Source: Xanthoparmelia taractica (lineage: Eukaryota > Ascomycota > Lecanoromycetes > Lecanorales > Parmeliaceae). From it: a DNA stretch of 64,000 bases. Of the stretch, positions 61,701-64,000 are shown one piece after another. The stretch covers positions 620,001 through 684,000 of the forward strand of contig JANQBS010000001.1 in the NCBI GenBank assembly GCA_033085395.1, read 5' to 3'. Each line of letters begins with the position of its first letter. The first letter of the stretch is position 1. The notes below the pieces were generated by a model. That model was not told where the DNA came from. It ran no database searches and was given only the letters and a program-made list of their open reading frames with translations. Position numbers and translations under genes: made by a program.

Positions 61701-63552
61701 GTCTCAGATCTTTTCTGCGAACAGTACAGGCGAGTACCGAGCAATTGATGGCTTGGACATAGCATCTAGTCATCAGAACACCTGCTTTGAAGATGTCACA
61801 AGTCGAGATTCGCTTCTTGTTGTGGCTTCAAGACGAAGAATGCCAGCAATCGCAGAACCTCGTGGTCGTGAGACAGTCAAAGTGTACCAATCGTCGAACG
61901 AATTGATCGCGTCTTCAGGCACGCCAGCCTCAAGCTCAAATTTGGGCAAAGGCTTCAGCACCACGGAGTGCGAGCATCGCTCACATGAACCTTCCACAAG
62001 CAACCGCGCTTCGGATACCTCTACTGCAAAAGGAGAAGATTCAAGCGACAAGGATGGAAGCGGCAGTGACTCCTCTTGTCCGTCGGATGAGACATCAGAA
62101 TGGAACTCAGCCGAAGAGAGCTGGAGCGAGGGGTCTACCGAGGTAGACGAGCTCGGCAACTCCTTGACCTCGTCAGTTGAATCCAGCTGCAATTCCAGCG
62201 AAGCGGACTCTGTCAGCGACGATGGGAGCGAGAACCCTCAAGATGACGCTGCGTCCGACACTGTCATAAATAGTTATGGTCAACTCTATGAAGAGTCGGA
62301 TAGCGATGGTGGAGACGTCGACTTTGACTGTGGACCTGACAATGACTCTTATGACGGAGATCATGAATCTGATTGGAGCATTGACAACAATCATGAAGAA
62401 GACTTGCACTTCGATAGCGACGATGAAGAGAGGCTAGTCCGGCAAATAGCGTATTCGAGACAAGACAAGAAGCGTGATGCCAAGGTACAACAGGGCGTAC
62501 TCACGATCTATGACCTTGCTGTCAGTCCTCCAACCCAGCTCTTCACATTTACGCATGAGCTGCCTATTATGCTCTACGACTCTCCACCAGCAATCCATCC
62601 GACAAAGCCGCTCGTGGTATGGCCACTTTGTGGAGGCGATGTTTTGTTCGCAGACTTCGAGGACAAATCCTACTTTATCAGAAGGGCCAGAACCACAACG
62701 CGCAAAAGTAGGTCTCCTGTTATCTCGTCCCCCCGTAGAAAGTTAAGCTTCAATGAATGTGCCTACTAACGTATTCGTCCAGCCCGCCACGTGTTCATGA
62801 AATGCCATTTCTCCCCCTGCTCCAGATACCTGCACATCGCCTCCCTAGAAGCACAACAGATGAAGCAATCCAGATCCGACGTAAAAGCAGGCACCAAACC
62901 TCGACTAGCCCTAGCCGCTTTCATCTCAACCCACCGCCTATCAAATCGTAAAACCACTCGAAGCCCGCCGACTCTGATCCATCGTGTTAAGATAATCCTC
63001 GGAAGCACCAGCTCCCTCTGTCCCACTAGGATGCCAGTTGAAGTGACCTGGACGCCCAATGAAGTCTATCTCTCCAGCAGCAGCGACACGAACCAGCTCA
63101 CATTGCTCCGCGTCGACTTATTCCCGCCAGCCAAAGATAAAGCAATTCTCGACTACAATGCCGTTTCGGTGCCTAGACTTCCCACACTTCTCCCCGAATC
63201 AGCTCGCTCCCGCTCAGTGCACTACTATCCACCTCAGCCCAACAGTACCCACGCGCTCATCATCATTGGAAGCTGGGAATGTCAGCCAGAGACTGACATT
63301 GATAAAGACAAACCCTCACCTGAAGACACTCGCGATAAGTATGATACAATCCAAGGCCTTCCTGAGACGGTCTCTCCGCCTATTGGGTTTTACGTCGATG
63401 TGGAGAAAGACCTAGGCGGATGGGGGCCGACGAATGCGGAAGAGGAGATTGACAATGACAAGGATAAGGGGCAGTTGAAGCAGAAGATGGAGATATTTGC
63501 CGCGGAGGACGATTGCGATATTGAGCATTACTTTTTCACTAAGAGGCGGTAA
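58789..63552 (+). CDS. NACHT-type STAND receptor (fungal NLR-like)
   Basis: Exons 58789-60518, 60570-62707 and 62783-63552 give 1545 aa. Residues about 80-230 form a helical N-terminal domain of the DUF7708 type (LWGVLKVAIDGLSRFIDLIDKI). The NACHT core has Walker A GPGSGKS (328-334) and Walker B VFLDGLDEE (422-430). The winged-helix block KIFSIITFAKRRLRLSELR spans the first intron. HSTVREFLL follows. The C-terminal half seems to be a degenerate beta-propeller (for example FSPCSRYLHIASLEA and VTWTPNEVYLSSSSDT) interrupted by an extremely acidic Ser/Asp/Glu insert (about residues 1066-1200). The last intron has a perfect CTAAC branch site. Such receptors oligomerise on ligand binding; several control heterokaryon incompatibility or non-self response. 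Confidence 0.87.
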
Positions 63553-64000
63553 TGCCAGCGGAACGGGAGAGGGATGTGGGCGAAGTGAAAGTGGCCTTAG
63601 CTAGATGTTAAGTCTGATAAGTAAACGATATGGCGCGATCAATCACATGTGCACGATATATTTTGATACTGTACATTGAGCGCCTGCCAGTCCGCCGTGC
63701 TCTACCTTAGGTGCGCTAACCGACGGCGCGAACGGCCCTTCGGTGCCCGAGGCCCCTAAGGTAATCTAAGAGTTAGCATAAACTTCATCGGGCAGATTTC
63801 TCTTTGAGCGCTCCTTCCTTCCTTATCACATACGCTACATTTTGGTTTGACTCTTCGTTTGATTCTGCATCTTGGATTGAGACATTTCACTTCGAGTGAG
63901 GAAAGCCTGGTTGTGCAGCCGGAGGCTTCGCCACACAGCCACAATCATCCTTTACTCTAGAGCGCCTGAACCGAGAATCCAGGGAACGCTTGGCCCTTGG
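63553..64000. other. Right-edge intergenic region
   Basis: The NACHT gene 3' region. It holds a 9-bp inverted repeat (63703-63711 and 63755-63763) enclosing a GC-rich segment that could itself fold. No partial gene is recognised at the window end. Confidence 0.5.

Overview
The window reads as nuclear DNA of a filamentous ascomycete (Pezizomycotina). Coding regions are interrupted by short introns of about 42-110 nt, mostly with GT-AG ends and CTRAC-type branch sites. The gene set includes fungal Mediator Med15, Sls1, a TeaR-like prenylated polarity protein, a NACHT-type STAND receptor and a highly reducing polyketide synthase (HR-PKS). Intergenic DNA is rich in microsatellites. The class cannot be fixed from sequence reading alone.

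Layout, left to right: an AT-rich island with no intact gene (1-1.2 kb); a zinc-knuckle protein (1.3-2.3 kb, -); 4 kb of simple-repeat-rich spacer; a dynamin-family GTPase (6.4-8.7 kb, -); the tRNA adenosine deaminase Tad1 (10.0-11.2 kb, -); a dead HR-PKS (12.4-20.7 kb, -) followed by a dead FSH/LovG-type serine hydrolase (21.4-22.3 kb, -); a C2-domain protein (23.9-25.2 kb, +) converging on a Rad51 paralogue (25.2-26.5 kb, -); the mitochondrial protein Sls1 (26.7-29.5 kb, +); the TeaR-like protein (30.6-32.6 kb, -); an LMBR1 membrane protein (33.3-35.5 kb, -); Med15 (36.7-41.6 kb, +); an SLC35F6-like transporter (42.9-44.3 kb, -); a Whi5/Nrm1-like cell-cycle repressor (44.7-45.7 kb, -); a small secreted protein (47.6-48.2 kb, -); a serine carboxypeptidase (50.3-52.3 kb, +); a second secreted protein (53.2-53.9 kb, +); and a divergent pair of an AAA ATPase (55.6-58.1 kb, -) and a NACHT receptor (58.8-63.6 kb, +).

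The most notable feature is the biosynthetic locus. All domains of a fully reducing PKS (KS-AT-DH-cMT-ER-KR-ACP) are still recognisable in the correct order, yet the gene carries about seventeen disabling changes: in-frame stops, one-base indels and a lost splice acceptor. The adjacent hydrolase, the usual off-loading partner of such enzymes, is also frameshifted and eroded. The housekeeping genes on both sides are intact, so decay is confined to this two-gene cluster. Several gene models depend on splicing details that an ORF scan misses: an in-frame 60-nt intron in Tad1, a GC-AG intron in the C2 protein, and a 9-nt microexon in the AAA ATPase.
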